NCBI GenBank assembly: GCA_023229525.1
Contig: JALNZC010000045.1
Coordinates: 1 to 32,039, forward strand
DNA length: 32,039 bases
Source: Bacteroidales bacterium
GTDB lineage: Bacteria > Bacteroidota > Bacteroidia > Bacteroidales > FEN-979
Direction: 5' to 3'
In this document: positions 16,737 through 26,088 of the stretch, piece after piece
Numbering within the stretch: the first letter of the stretch is position 1
Layout: every line of letters starts with the position of its first letter
Made by a program: the position numbers and the translations under genes
The notes under the pieces: model-generated
Databases searched by the model: none
What the model saw: the letters and a program-made list of their open reading frames with translations, nothing else
Told to the model about the DNA's origin: nothing

Positions 16737-19196
16737 ATGAATGCTTATCCAGATTGCCCAGTTACAGGTTTGCATATTACCAGCGAGCCCGAGTGGACAG
16801 AAATCCAGGTGGATTCTGATTACTATGTGACATTCAGCATCATCGGCAATGTGATTCTCCTCGTAACCCTGAAAGGCAAATCCACACAAAAGGGGACAAT
16901 AGGTATTTTTGAAAAAAGGGCAGAGGTCCTCAATCAGGCCGGCCTGTCTGACAAGAAATATGCAGAGTTAATAGACTATCGGATGCTTACCGGCACACCG
17001 TCAAAGAGTGAGCGGATGACCTTCACCAATTTGGCGCTGAGGGAAGCCTCGGCGGGACATCTTCAAGGATATTGGGTGTTTGGATTACCCCTCCTGTTAA
17101 GGTATATATTTCAGGCCGGGTTGAAAATGTTCACATTTTCCATATCTTTCTGTGTAGCAAACGATTATCCGGAAACCCTCCTGAATGCTCTGAAGGTTCT
17201 GCGGCAAAATGGAGTTGATGTTGGTTTGAAGTCCTATCCCCGTCTTAAGAAAGATGGGTGGACGTCGGAGCTTGAAGGGTACGGAATCTCATTTGAACTG
17301 ATTGGAGACGACATCCTCTACACCATTGCCTATGGAAAATTTAATGAATCCCACGTTGAGCAATTCTTCCTATTGAATGAGAAAGTGAAGCGTGAGGCTG
17401 GCCTGACGCAGAAAGGATACTATTATCGGATCATGAACTGGGAAAATCTTGAGAACAGCCCATGGAAAGCCAGGTTAAGGTACATGAAGGGGATAAAGGC
17501 GGGAAGCGGAAAAACAAGCTGCAGGTTGTCGGTGATCTTTGGTCTCAACAAGTTAATGAAGGCGCTTGTCGTAATAAACAGGCCATTTGTTTCAATTCCG
17601 GTGATGATTGCGAAGGACCTTCAGGAAGCCCTTGAAATTACGGAAAGAGAGCGAAACCGGGAGATCAGTGCAGGTTCGTCTGCCGGAAAAAGACAGAAGC
17701 CCGGAGAGAAGATTTATTCGGAGGAACAACTCACAGGATTTACCAACGAGCTGCTCCAGGCTGCACGGGGGATTAACTGGGATAAGGCGGGAACCTTGCC
17801 AGACAGCGTGAGTGAAGAGCACCCCTTGAAACCCGTCTTTGACGCACTGGCGGTTATCAAAATAGATCTGGATGAGTTACTCGCAGAGCGAAAGCAGACA
17901 GAGAACGTGTTAAAACAATTGTACAATGAACTGGAGGATCGTGTGGCGAGGCGTACAGAGGAGTTGCAGCAGGCATATGAGGCACAAAAGATCGAAATAT
18001 GCGAGCGCAAATTAGCAGAAGAAGCGCTAATAGCAAGCGAAACAAAATTCCGTTCGATCATTGAAGTTTCCCCGGTTCCGATGGCGTTGAATGATGATCA
18101 GCAACACATCAACTACCTGAACCCTGCATTTGTTCAAACATTTGGCTATACCCTGGAGGATATCCCAACAATCGCACATTGGTGGCCTAAAGCTTATCCA
18201 GATCCTGAATACCGGCAATGGGTAATTGATAACTGGCTAGAAAGGCTTGTACAGGCAAAAAGCACCGGCCAGCCATTCTCTCCCATGGAAGTAACATTAA
18301 AATACAAAAATGGAGTGAGCAAAAGCGTGGTGGTCAGTTCAACTTCATTAACTACTTCACTCGAGGTTATTGACGTCGTGGTTTTTTATGACATCACCGA
18401 GCACAAGCAGGCAGAAAAAGCGTTGCGTGAAAGTGAAGGACGTTTTCGGATTATGGCGGATACAGCACCGGTGCTTATCTGGTTGTCAGACACAAACAGT
18501 TTGTGTACATACGTTAATAAACCGTGGCTTGATTATACCGGGCATTCAATTGAACAGGAATTGGGTAAAGCATGGGAAGAAGGCGTTCATCCTGCCGATT
18601 ATCAAAATTGCCTTGATATATACTCTGATGCATTCAAGAAGCGATGCAAATACAGGATGGAATATCGTCTGCGTCGCGCTGATGGAGAATATTGCTGGTT
18701 TTTGGAAACAGGTATTCCACGGGTCATGCCAGATGGGAACTTTGTCGGCTATATTGGGTCTTGTGTGGATATTACAGAGCGCAAACAGGCAGAAATAGCA
18801 CTGTTGGAGAGTGAGCTGAGGTACAGAACACTATTCGAGAATACCGGTACATCCATTATCATCATCGAGGAAGATACAACGATCAGTCTTGCTAACGAAG
18901 AGTTTGTGCGAAGAATCGGATATAGGCGGGATGAAATCGAAGGACTTAAAAAATGGACGGAATTCATTGACATACAAGACATCGAGCAGATGGTGGCACA
19001 ACATCAGCTGAGACGCGAGAATCCCGGGGCTGTACCATCGAGTTACGAATTCCATTACAGAACAAAATCCGGTGAGCTGAGAAATGCTCTGATCAATGTC
19101 CAATTATTACCAAATACGAGAAAAAGCATTGCCTCTATTGTTGATATCACTGATCGCAAAAAGGCAGAAAAAGCGATTAATGTAAGTATTAATTGA
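16737..19196 (+). pseudogene. Multi-PAS sensor histidine kinase, 5' part (split by IS21 element)
   Basis: The N-terminal half of a large sensor kinase. It starts with two copies of an uncharacterised about 130-residue domain, then a coiled coil (about 370-440) and three PAS domains (about 435-555, 560-680 and 690-810) separated by DITEHKQAE / DITERKQAE / DITDRKKAE linkers. At 19181 the IS21 element interrupts codon 815; the last residues before the stop at 19196 are encoded by the IS end. Exact removal of the IS and one copy of the 6-bp duplication rejoins the frame to the second part at 21832. A further in-frame ATG at 16689 exists, but 16737 gives the more natural start. Confidence 0.8.
19175..19180 (+). 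repeat. IS21 target-site duplication, left (GATTAA)
   Basis: GATTAA precedes the left end of the IS and is repeated at 21826-21831 after its right end. The length is within the 4-8 bp range of IS21-family duplications. Confidence 0.8.
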
Positions 19197-19273
19197 AAAG
19201 TATACCAGTGTTTCAGTTAACGGAGCAGACCACTTTTCAAAAATAATAAAATAAAAGAACAGTTGATTGGTAA

Positions 19274-19329
19274 GGTTGAGACGGGAGATAACTCGAAGAG
19301 TTATCCTCGGCTCAACCCTTTCTTTTTTT
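19274..19329 (+). terminator. Strong inward-facing terminator inside the IS21 left end
   Basis: GGTTGAG (19274-19280) pairs with CTCAACC (19311-19317), and inside this GATAACTC (19287-19294) pairs with GAGTTATC (19298-19305) over a GAA loop. A T-rich run follows to 19329 on the plus strand. It would stop transcripts entering from the interrupted kinase gene, antisense to istB. Confidence 0.75.
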
Positions 19330-19402
19330 GCTTCTTTTTTTCTTTGTTCATAAGTGCTAACATTGTTAATAACACTGATCGTTTAGCGATTTTTACCTGG
19401 TT

Positions 19403-20161
19403 TCATTTTTCCATCATTTGCCGGGTCTCCTTCATTCTAAAGGATTTTCCGTTCATGTTAATAATATGTGCCTTATGGGTGAGTCGGTCAACCATGGCAG
19501 CAGTTAATACGGGATCGCCAAAGATCTCTTTCCAACGGTCAAAGGACAAGTTGGTGGTAACAATGGTCGATTTATGTCCACATCGCAGTGATAAATGGCT
19601 AAAAAGCAGCTCTGCACCTTCTTTATCGAAAGAGATGTACCCAAATTCATCACATATTACCAGGTCGTATTTTTCAAACCGGTTTTCTACCGACCTAAGA
19701 TATTTTTGGGACCGGCTTTCACGTAGTTGAGTCAATAAGCGGGGGACGGTAGTAAATAGAACCTTATAATCATTCTGGCAGGCTAAAATGCCCAATGCAG
19801 TGGCAAAGTGTGTTTTTCCGGTACCGGGATTGCCTGAGAAGATAATGTTCTGCCCCGTTTTAATAAAGTCCAACCGTTCCAGAAGGGGCAACTTTGAGGC
19901 CGCATCTTCGGGTAACTCCTCACGGTTGATATCATGAAGGTATTTGTATTGAATAAACCCTGCCTGCCGGAGTTGGACTTTTTTACGCTTTTCAATTCGC
20001 ACGGCAAGTTCCCGCTCCATAAGACAGATCAGGTACTCTTCATAAGAGAGCTTCTGCGTGGCAGCTTCCTGGGCAAACGACTCAGCTTCACGGCGGAAGG
20101 TAGGAAGTCTCAATTCCCGTGTGATCTTATCAATTTGCTGTTTCATATCCTTGTTGATCAT
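19403..20161 (-). CDS. istB: IS21-family helper ATPase IstB
   Basis: The 252-residue AAA+ ATPase assists the IstA transposase in target choice and strand transfer. Walker A is GNPGTGKT (110-117) and Walker B lies in DLVICDE (166-172). The N-terminal helical part (IS21-specific, about 1-75) is present. The start overlaps the istA stop by 4 bp, the usual coupled arrangement. Length is normal and no disruption is seen. Confidence 0.95.
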   Translation of the reverse strand: MINKDMKQQIDKITRELRLPTFRREAESFAQEAATQKLSYEEYLICLMERELAVRIEKRKKVQLRQAGFIQYKYLHDINREELPEDAASKLPLLERLDFIKTGQNIIFSGNPGTGKTHFATALGILACQNDYKVLFTTVPRLLTQLRESRSQKYLRSVENRFEKYDLVICDEFGYISFDKEGAELLFSHLSLRCGHKSTIVTTNLSFDRWKEIFGDPVLTAAMVDRLTHKAHIINMNGKSFRMKETRQMMEK

Positions 20162-21723
20162 GCTACTTCCCCTATGTTAAGTGTCATTAAGCGTGTAATC
20201 TCTTCCAATTGGAGATTGGAAAAAGTCTCGATCTCACCACTGGCTTGAGGCTCTTTTGATTTGCCTGGCAAGGAGGGCTGATTGCCCAGCACTACCATGA
20301 TCTTCTCCCCTGTAACATTATTAGGGCAAATGCCACTAACATAAATTGCTGTTTCCAGCAGCTTTTGATGAGGCACCTGGGACTGTTGACAAAATTGAAG
20401 CAACTCAATAAAATCACGGGGTTGGTTGGTAAACCACCGGGTATACACCTCTCTGACGGCTTGTGGCGCCTGATCCATGGCGAGTGATCCATGTAGTGCG
20501 CCAGGCTTGCGACTAAGGGTCTTCAGGTAATGATCCAACGCGATAACCCACTTGTTCTTCTCATAGCTACGTTCATGACTGCAAATCAATCCATGGGCAT
20601 AATACATCTTTAATACGTTGGAGTACATCTTCACTTCCACCATCCTGGAACACAGTTCGTCGGGCACAGAATAACGATTGGTGCCCAAACAAATGGTGGC
20701 ATACTTATCCACTTTTACCTGATGAGTTAAAAAACAATCCATTGGTCCCGGGTAGTTCCATAGTGAAGAACGCTCCTGTTGTAAGCTTTCCAACGGGACT
20801 TTGTTTGTGGATCCGGGCAATGAATTCAGGTGATTGCAGATAAAAAGTAAATGATCCTGGGCTGCGTCCAGGGTGTCAAATGAATCAATATGGCAAAACG
20901 CTTTACGGCGAACAAATTCAACGCTCCGTTCCACATGCCCTTTTTCGTTACCCCGCCTTGCATTACAAAATCGCCAGCGGAACTGAAACCAGCCGGAAAG
21001 GTTTACCAATGCATCGGTCGGGGTCTTTTCGCTGCGGCCCACAAACTCTTTGATGGCCACCCTCATGTTATCATAAACCATCTCCTGATAAACTCCCCCA
21101 ATGTGAGCAAAAAACTCATTATGAGCTTCCATAAATGCCAGGGTGTCTTGTCGGTGGTATAGCTTACAGTAGCGGTAATTACCGTATGATGAAGTGAAAA
21201 CAGCCAGGTATAGCCGCCGCCTAATACCTCCGATCATTAGCTTAAGTTCAGCCCAATCAAACTCACACTCCTCTCCGGGAATATACACTTGTTTAATATA
21301 GGCTTCCTGTTTCCGTAATTCTTTGTCATGTATATAGTTACATACGGTGGTATACCCAATTTTTACCCCTTGCTTCAACAGGTGTTCATGGATATCAATC
21401 TTACGCTTTACCTGTTTCCGAAGTCCTTCCTGGCGTTTGCGCTGATTGTCCTCTAACTGGACATTAATCATATCCTCAATCTCTGAGGTCAGCTTTCGCT
21501 TAAAACGGCGTTGGGTATCATAGATGGGTGGGCTACTTACGTAATCTTGTAGAGCCTTTGTATCAAGGCCTGAATCAGTTGTGGCTTTTGACTTACCATA
21601 GACTGAAAGGTACTTTTTTACGGTCTTGCGACTTATCTGTAAATCGCGGGCAATCTTCCGGGCACTATCAAACTCCCGGAAGTACCTTCGGGCAATCTCT
21701 TGTTTTGTATCCATGCTTATCAT
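20158..21723 (-). CDS. istA: IS21-family transposase IstA
   Basis: The DDE transposase of the element, about 521 residues. An N-terminal helix-turn-helix (ARKIARDLQISRKTVKKYL) precedes a retroviral-integrase-type core with the expected acidic residues in EFDWAE, VYDNMR and EKGHVE, followed by a C-terminal Mu-type domain. Several in-frame ATGs exist: 21756, 21723 and 21714. I chose 21723; 21714 (MDTKQEIA) is equally possible. The frame is undamaged. Confidence 0.93.
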   Translation of the reverse strand: MISMDTKQEIARRYFREFDSARKIARDLQISRKTVKKYLSVYGKSKATTDSGLDTKALQDYVSSPPIYDTQRRFKRKLTSEIEDMINVQLEDNQRKRQEGLRKQVKRKIDIHEHLLKQGVKIGYTTVCNYIHDKELRKQEAYIKQVYIPGEECEFDWAELKLMIGGIRRRLYLAVFTSSYGNYRYCKLYHRQDTLAFMEAHNEFFAHIGGVYQEMVYDNMRVAIKEFVGRSEKTPTDALVNLSGWFQFRWRFCNARRGNEKGHVERSVEFVRRKAFCHIDSFDTLDAAQDHLLFICNHLNSLPGSTNKVPLESLQQERSSLWNYPGPMDCFLTHQVKVDKYATICLGTNRYSVPDELCSRMVEVKMYSNVLKMYYAHGLICSHERSYEKNKWVIALDHYLKTLSRKPGALHGSLAMDQAPQAVREVYTRWFTNQPRDFIELLQFCQQSQVPHQKLLETAIYVSGICPNNVTGEKIMVVLGNQPSLPGKSKEPQASGEIETFSNLQLEEITRLMTLNIGEVA

Positions 21724-21825
21724 CGTTTTTATGCTGCTTTTGCGTCTGCAAAGCAACTGGTTTAACTTCGATAAGTGGTATACTTTTCAACTGAAAGGTG
21801 GTACCCTTTTCAATTAATATATACA

Positions 21826-21831
21826 GATTAA
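21826..21831 (+). repeat. IS21 target-site duplication, right (GATTAA)
   Basis: This is the second copy of the 6-bp duplication; it lies inside the codons that continue the kinase frame (ATT AAG). Confidence 0.8.
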
Positions 21832-22963
21832 GGAAAGTGAAGTAAAATTTAAGACACTTTTTGAAGCGGCCAATGATGGTATTTTTATCCTGAATGGAAA
21901 TATATTTATTGACTGTAATACTAAAACCGAAATCCTTTTCCAATGCAACAAAGGAGATATTATTGGACATACTGTTCAAGAATTATCACCATCAGAGCAA
22001 CCTGATGGCCAGTCTTCATCTCTACAAGCAGAATAAAAAATACATGACGCGCTTGCAGGTGAGCCTCAATTTTTTGAATGGATTCACCTTCGTCCCAACA
22101 GAACTACGTTTGAGACAGAAGTGAGTTTGAGCAAAATAGAACTTAATGGCGCCTCATTTCTACAAGCAATTGTACGAGACATCACCGAGCGTAAGCTCGT
22201 GGAAACTGAAATCATGAAACTTAATGAAACCCTTGAAGAACGTGTTGCTGAACGAACAAGAGACCTCGAAATCATAAACGAGAAACTTAATTTCCATATC
22301 AAAGAAATAGAACAGTTTATTTACATCGCCTCACATGACCTCCAGGAACCGTTAAATACTCTTACAAACTTTACCAACCTTATTAAGGAAGAATATGCTG
22401 GAAAACTAGATGAAGACGGCAATAAAAGCATTGAGTTTATTTATTACTCGGCAAACAGGATGAAAGCGCTGGTAAAGGGTATACTTGATTATTCTTTATT
22501 GGGAAAGCAGAGTTTAATGACGATGGTTGACTGTAATAAAATTGTGGAAGAAGTTCTTGCTGACATGCCCGATTCTATAAATGCAAGCAGTGCAAAAATA
22601 AAAGTACAACAACTACCAATATTAAACGGATATGCGACAGAATTGAGATTATTATTCCAAAATCTGATTAGCAATGCGATCAAGTTCCGGAAGAAGGATG
22701 TTCCTCCGGAAATAAACATTTCAGCCGAAAGTCTTGGTAAAGAATGGAAGTTTGCAATAGAGGACAATGGCATTGGCATTGATGAAAAAGAGATAGAGAA
22801 TGTTTTTATCATTTTCAAACGTATGAATACACGCAGTGAATATGAGGGAATAGGTATCGGGCTTGCGCACTGTAAAAAAATAATAGAATTGCACAATGGA
22901 AAAATTTGGGTAGAATCGACACCAGGCGCAGGAAGTACGTTTATTTTTACATTACCAATATGA
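21827..22963 (+). pseudogene. Multi-PAS sensor histidine kinase, 3' part (nonsense-mutated)
   Basis: Continues the interrupted kinase in frame: IKESEVKFKTLFEAANDGIF begins a fourth PAS domain. A TAA codon at 22034-22036 breaks this domain, yet the same frame resumes directly after it (KIHDALAGEPQFFEWIHLRP) and runs to the end. After another DITERK linker and a coiled coil comes the dimerisation domain with the H box IASHDLQEPL. A HATPase domain follows with LISNAIKF (N box), EDNGIGID (G1), FKRMNTRSEYEGIGIGLAHC (F/G2) and the PGAGSTFIFTLPI end. Starts after the stop, for example 22121, could still yield a soluble kinase core. Confidence 0.82.
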
Positions 22964-22972
22964 TTCACAATT

Positions 22973-23107
22973 ATGAAAAAAAAACTAAATTCTGTGTTGC
23001 TCGTGGATGATAATGAATCTGACAATTTTTTACACAAAAGGATTATTGAAAAAGCCAATATCACCGACAATGTAGAAATCGCCGCGGATGGTAATTTACC
23101 GTTTTAA
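22973..23107 (+). pseudogene. Truncated response regulator (receiver domain start only)
   Basis: A 44-codon frame, MKKKLNSVLLVDDNESDNFL..., matches the beginning of a CheY-like receiver domain (acidic pair in LLVDDNESD) and starts 9 bp after the kinase. A receiver needs about 120 residues; here the homology stops near codon 40 and the frame ends with NLPF. The gene was cut by a rearrangement near the right end of the island, and the phosphoacceptor Asp is lost. Confidence 0.72.
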
Positions 23108-23313
23108 TTTTATTCATTATAAAGAGCTTGTTATCGGTCTGATCAAACTTTTTCAAAAAAACGAATTGTGGAAGTATTGTGGAACAATAAAGGTAATTTT
23201 GAATGATAATGAATGTTTATCCCAATAAGCATAAATTTTTTAAAAGACTGTATATCAATTATTAAACACCTATTTCCAACGTTCATTTATATCCATTGGA
23301 ATGGAGTATGTAG

Positions 23314-23351
23314 TCCAGTCGATGCCACGCCAAGATAAATAAAAACCCTGA
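23314..23351 (+). repeat. Putative att site, right copy (tRNA-Phe 3' end remnant)
   Basis: 37 of 38 bases match 8192-8229. Upstream of 23314 the rest of the tRNA is absent, so this is a remnant and not a second tRNA gene. Confidence 0.7.
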
Positions 23352-23374
23352 ACCTTAATAAGTTTGGGGTTTTT
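23341..23374 (+). terminator. Terminator hairpin of the right att copy
   Basis: A 13-bp stem (23341-23353 with 23362-23374, two G-U pairs) and an 8-nt loop are followed by T-rich sequence. Compared with the left copy, several stem bases differ while pairing is kept. Confidence 0.65.
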
Positions 23375-23486
23375 CTTTTTCACATTGTGGAAGTATTTTG
23401 GAAGTTTTCATACCAAATATACCGGTAATACTCGGTTTCAGCGTGTTCAAGGCTGATCAAAGTTATCGTTCTTTCCAATGATGGGG

Positions 23487-25277
23487 TCATTTTCGAATCA
23501 TTACTTTGGCAGTGGAACGTCTGTTCCCGTCAAGAATTTTGAGTACATATAAACCATCCGGAATCCCTTTAACATCAAGGAATAAATGGGGTTGTTCAAA
23601 AGGTACTTTTGAAAATTCCCAACTCCGGATCATCCGGCCATCCGGACTCCAGAGTGATGCCTGTATGTTGAATAAAGTCCCAAGTTCAAGCTCAACAGAA
23701 ATATTACTTGAAGCTGGATTTGGATAAACAGTCAAGGGAAATGAAACTGAAACAATTTCTTCTACCCCGACTCCGATGTTTCCGTTATTGAAAATATTCT
23801 GGCCAAATAACTGTCCCATAGATTTATGGTAATAGGCGGAATCCATCTGATCTGTGTAATAGGCCACCCATTGACCGCCGACCTCCTCAAGCGCCATGAG
23901 CGCAATATTTTTTCCTGGTTTGTCTGAAAGCAGTGCGGTTTTTCCCCATACACTGTTACCACTGGGATCTAATTTAATCGCATAAGAAAAAATAGCTGTT
24001 GAAGCGGTTATTCTTTTCATGAAAAACAAAATACTCTCATTTAATCCTGATTTTCTGAGTGTCAGAAATGCGTATGTGGAATCCATCATGGAAATCTTGG
24101 GATAGAGCTCTTTACCCGAATCTCCCCAAACTCTTGTTCCCCCGGAAGATATTTTTTGTCCCAGGATGGAAGCCTCATGAGTTGTGAAATTTTTCTCAGC
24201 CCAAACGACCATCAATTCTTGCGTCTCAGGGAGGTAACGGATTCCGAAATCGGTGCGTTCAAGATTGGTAGCTTCATCGATGATCACCGGAACCGGTTCG
24301 GAAAAAAGTGCGTTTGCATTGGCATCGATCTGCTGGACGAATGTCTGGATGGTTACCTCCCCCACGTCATAGGATGCTCCGATGTAAAAACCGTCCTCAG
24401 AATTGCTTTCGACATGCACCATAGTCATGGGATAATCTCCGGTGTATTTGTGGTAACTTAAAATATTTTTCGGTTGAGCGAACAATGGAAGTCCATTCGC
24501 ATCAAATTTTTGTGCCCAAAGGGACTGAAGGAACGATGTGTCATTAAAGTTGGTGCTATCATGCCGGCAAATGGCCATGATGTTACCATTGGCCATGGGA
24601 TACATGGAAACGCCCCAGTTAAATTCAGCAAACGCCTTATTAAATGTATACTCCCAGACCAATGTTCCTGTGGCCGATAATTTTTTCAGAATCACGTTTG
24701 GTAAACTGCCTGTGGGTGTAACGACTGAATCAATGGTTATATAACCAATGCAGATCTGATTATCTTCCGTTGCCAGTAAATAGGGAGAATAGCTGGAACA
24801 GGTGGTAGATCCCCTGCTGATCCGGATCCCTTCATCGCCCCACAACTTGACTCCGTTTTTTGTCAGTTTATTCATGAAAATAGCGCTGATTGTATCCTCA
24901 GGTCCGGGATAGAACTGAACTTTTGAATAGGCCACATAAACACATGAATCCTGGTTAGGTACAACCGCCACACCGGCAACCCATGTGCGGTTCGGTCCCT
25001 GATCGATCAGAATGCCATCATTGCCGAATTTCCGGTATCCATGATAATCGATCTTTTGCAGGTAAAGTTTAAAGAAAGGCGGATTTGGAAAGGTGGATTT
25101 GTAGTATAGCAGATAGGAGGCTGAATCATGGCTGTTCCCAACCATTTCACCATAGGCATAAGCAGTGTCAACCCCTGCTAAAAGTGTGTTTACCGATGGG
25201 TCGGAAACCCATTGAGCCATCGCCATGTTCACCCCAAACAAAAATGAACAGATTATAAAAACTGATTGTTTTTTCAT
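23487..25277 (-). CDS. Secreted protein with type IX secretion (Por) sorting domain
   Basis: The 596-residue protein starts with a signal peptide (MKKQSVFIICSFLFGVNMAMAQ-like start, cleavage near residue 21). It ends with a type A T9SS C-terminal domain (about 512-596: TVYPNPASSNISVEL, then DVKGIPDGLYVLKI and the basic KVMIRK end). The domain directs export through the outer membrane and, often, anchoring to the cell surface. The middle is a repetitive beta-rich region with many W-G-D/E-x-G-I and LSATGTLVWE motifs, which suggests a propeller-like fold. No enzyme motif is recognised. It is probably host chromosome beyond the island's right end. Confidence 0.85.
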   Translation of the reverse strand: MKKQSVFIICSFLFGVNMAMAQWVSDPSVNTLLAGVDTAYAYGEMVGNSHDSASYLLYYKSTFPNPPFFKLYLQKIDYHGYRKFGNDGILIDQGPNRTWVAGVAVVPNQDSCVYVAYSKVQFYPGPEDTISAIFMNKLTKNGVKLWGDEGIRISRGSTTCSSYSPYLLATEDNQICIGYITIDSVVTPTGSLPNVILKKLSATGTLVWEYTFNKAFAEFNWGVSMYPMANGNIMAICRHDSTNFNDTSFLQSLWAQKFDANGLPLFAQPKNILSYHKYTGDYPMTMVHVESNSEDGFYIGASYDVGEVTIQTFVQQIDANANALFSEPVPVIIDEATNLERTDFGIRYLPETQELMVVWAEKNFTTHEASILGQKISSGGTRVWGDSGKELYPKISMMDSTYAFLTLRKSGLNESILFFMKRITASTAIFSYAIKLDPSGNSVWGKTALLSDKPGKNIALMALEEVGGQWVAYYTDQMDSAYYHKSMGQLFGQNIFNNGNIGVGVEEIVSVSFPLTVYPNPASSNISVELELGTLFNIQASLWSPDGRMIRSWEFSKVPFEQPHLFLDVKGIPDGLYVLKILDGNRRSTAKVMIRK

Positions 25278-25526
25278 AGGAGTTCGATTTTAATGATTGA
25301 CGTAAGTTCTTACCCAAAGTACGGGTATTAATGATTGATGGAACGTGAAGGGTACCTCTAATAATAGGTTTAATCCCGGTTAATAATATGATAAAGATAT
25401 AACATTGTTTTTCCAAAAACAACATTTTACCTCTCTCTTTTTTTATTGTTATATATACTTACATATCAACCATATACAAAAGATTTCGTTTACGTTTGAA
25501 CATACTTATCCCTTGAATCCTACCTT

Positions 25527-25790
25527 TTACAGTTGAATATACAGAAATAAATTATAAGTCAAATTCATTAACCCTATCTGTGACTCTGCACGTATCTTGC
25601 CTATTCAACGGATATATGAACCATGCATCCTGTTCTCCACAAATCCAAATATATGCTCCATCCTCACGCTGACAGAAGATTTATTTCTGTTGTTTGTTTT
25701 CTGTTCTTCTGTTAACGGTTTATTTCGGTATCCTTATTTGTGTGTGCAATTTTTCATTATTTGCTTTTGCTGGAATATACCCCATTTTAA
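25527..25790 (-). pseudogene. IS5-like DDE transposase C-terminal remnant
   Basis: Reading the minus strand gives a clear transposase C-terminus: EHIFGFVENRMHGSYIR, stop, IGKIRAESQIGLMN then LTYNLFLYIQL and a genuine stop at 25527-25529. Upstream, RNKPLTEEQK and, in another frame, MGYIPAKANNEKLHTQIR can be seen. It therefore carries at least one nonsense codon and one frameshift. The family is a relative of IS5-type elements, different from the one at 16099-16482. Confidence 0.65.
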
Positions 25791-25988
25791 TGGAAGCATA
25801 TCATTTAGTGGTTTTGACAATCCTAAATTGATATGCTTCTTATTTACATCAGGTGTACATTTAAAAAACTTCTAAACATTCGTTTGTTTTTTCAAAGTGG
25901 TCAAAAATATTTTCAATTACGTCATAAATTAAGTAGGTAGATTGTCGAAATTTATCCCGGTTTCAGTATAATATTGTAAAGAAAAACT

Positions 25989-25996
25989 ACATTTGC
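25989..25996 (+). promoter_or_regulatory. -7 promoter element of the BMC operon
   Basis: TACATTTG matches TAnnTTTG. The -33 element is weak (TTTC at 25962-25965, 23 bp away). The start site would be near 26003, giving a leader of about 100 nt before the first shell gene. No regulator gene is adjacent. Confidence 0.4.
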
Positions 25997-26088
25997 ATAA
26001 TTGTGTTTACTGTTATATTGTTATCATTGGAATAAAATCTAATATGATCTGGTACAGTAATATAAATCACAATCACACTTTTTAACTT

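Larger units (their letters stand above)
19181..21825 (-). mobile_element. Complete IS21-family insertion sequence (2645 bp)
   Basis: The ends start TGT and finish ACA; the first 26 bp of each end match at 22 positions as inverted repeats, sharing TATTAATTGAAAAG. More copies of the TTGAAAAG..TACC motif lie inside the ends, as expected for IS21 multiple transposase sites. It carries intact istA and istB on the minus strand and is flanked by a perfect 6-bp target duplication. Both genes look functional, so the element may still be active. Confidence 0.92.
23108..23486. other. Right-end region of the island, no gene
   Basis: No gene is supported here. It contains two copies of the ATTGTGGAAG tandem motif (23164-23185 and 23383-23404), the second tRNA-Phe 3'-end copy (23314-23351) and its terminator (23341-23374). 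Similarity to the sequence after the tRNA (8230-8380) continues in weakened form to about 23480. Confidence 0.6.

Noticed and set aside
19263..19730. Plus-strand frame of 155 codons across the IS21 left end
   Set aside because: It is antisense to istB and includes the terminator hairpin; no protein family features.
22121..22963. Independent stand-alone histidine kinase gene
   Set aside because: The same frame continues upstream with PAS sequence to the IS21 end and joins the 5' kinase part; the apparent start is produced by the TAA at 22034.
23314..23351. Second tRNA gene
   Set aside because: Only the last 14 bases of the tRNA are present; the 5' half and the anticodon arm are missing.
25597..25875. 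92-codon hydrophobic plus-strand frame
   Set aside because: It is antisense to a recognisable transposase remnant and has no family features.
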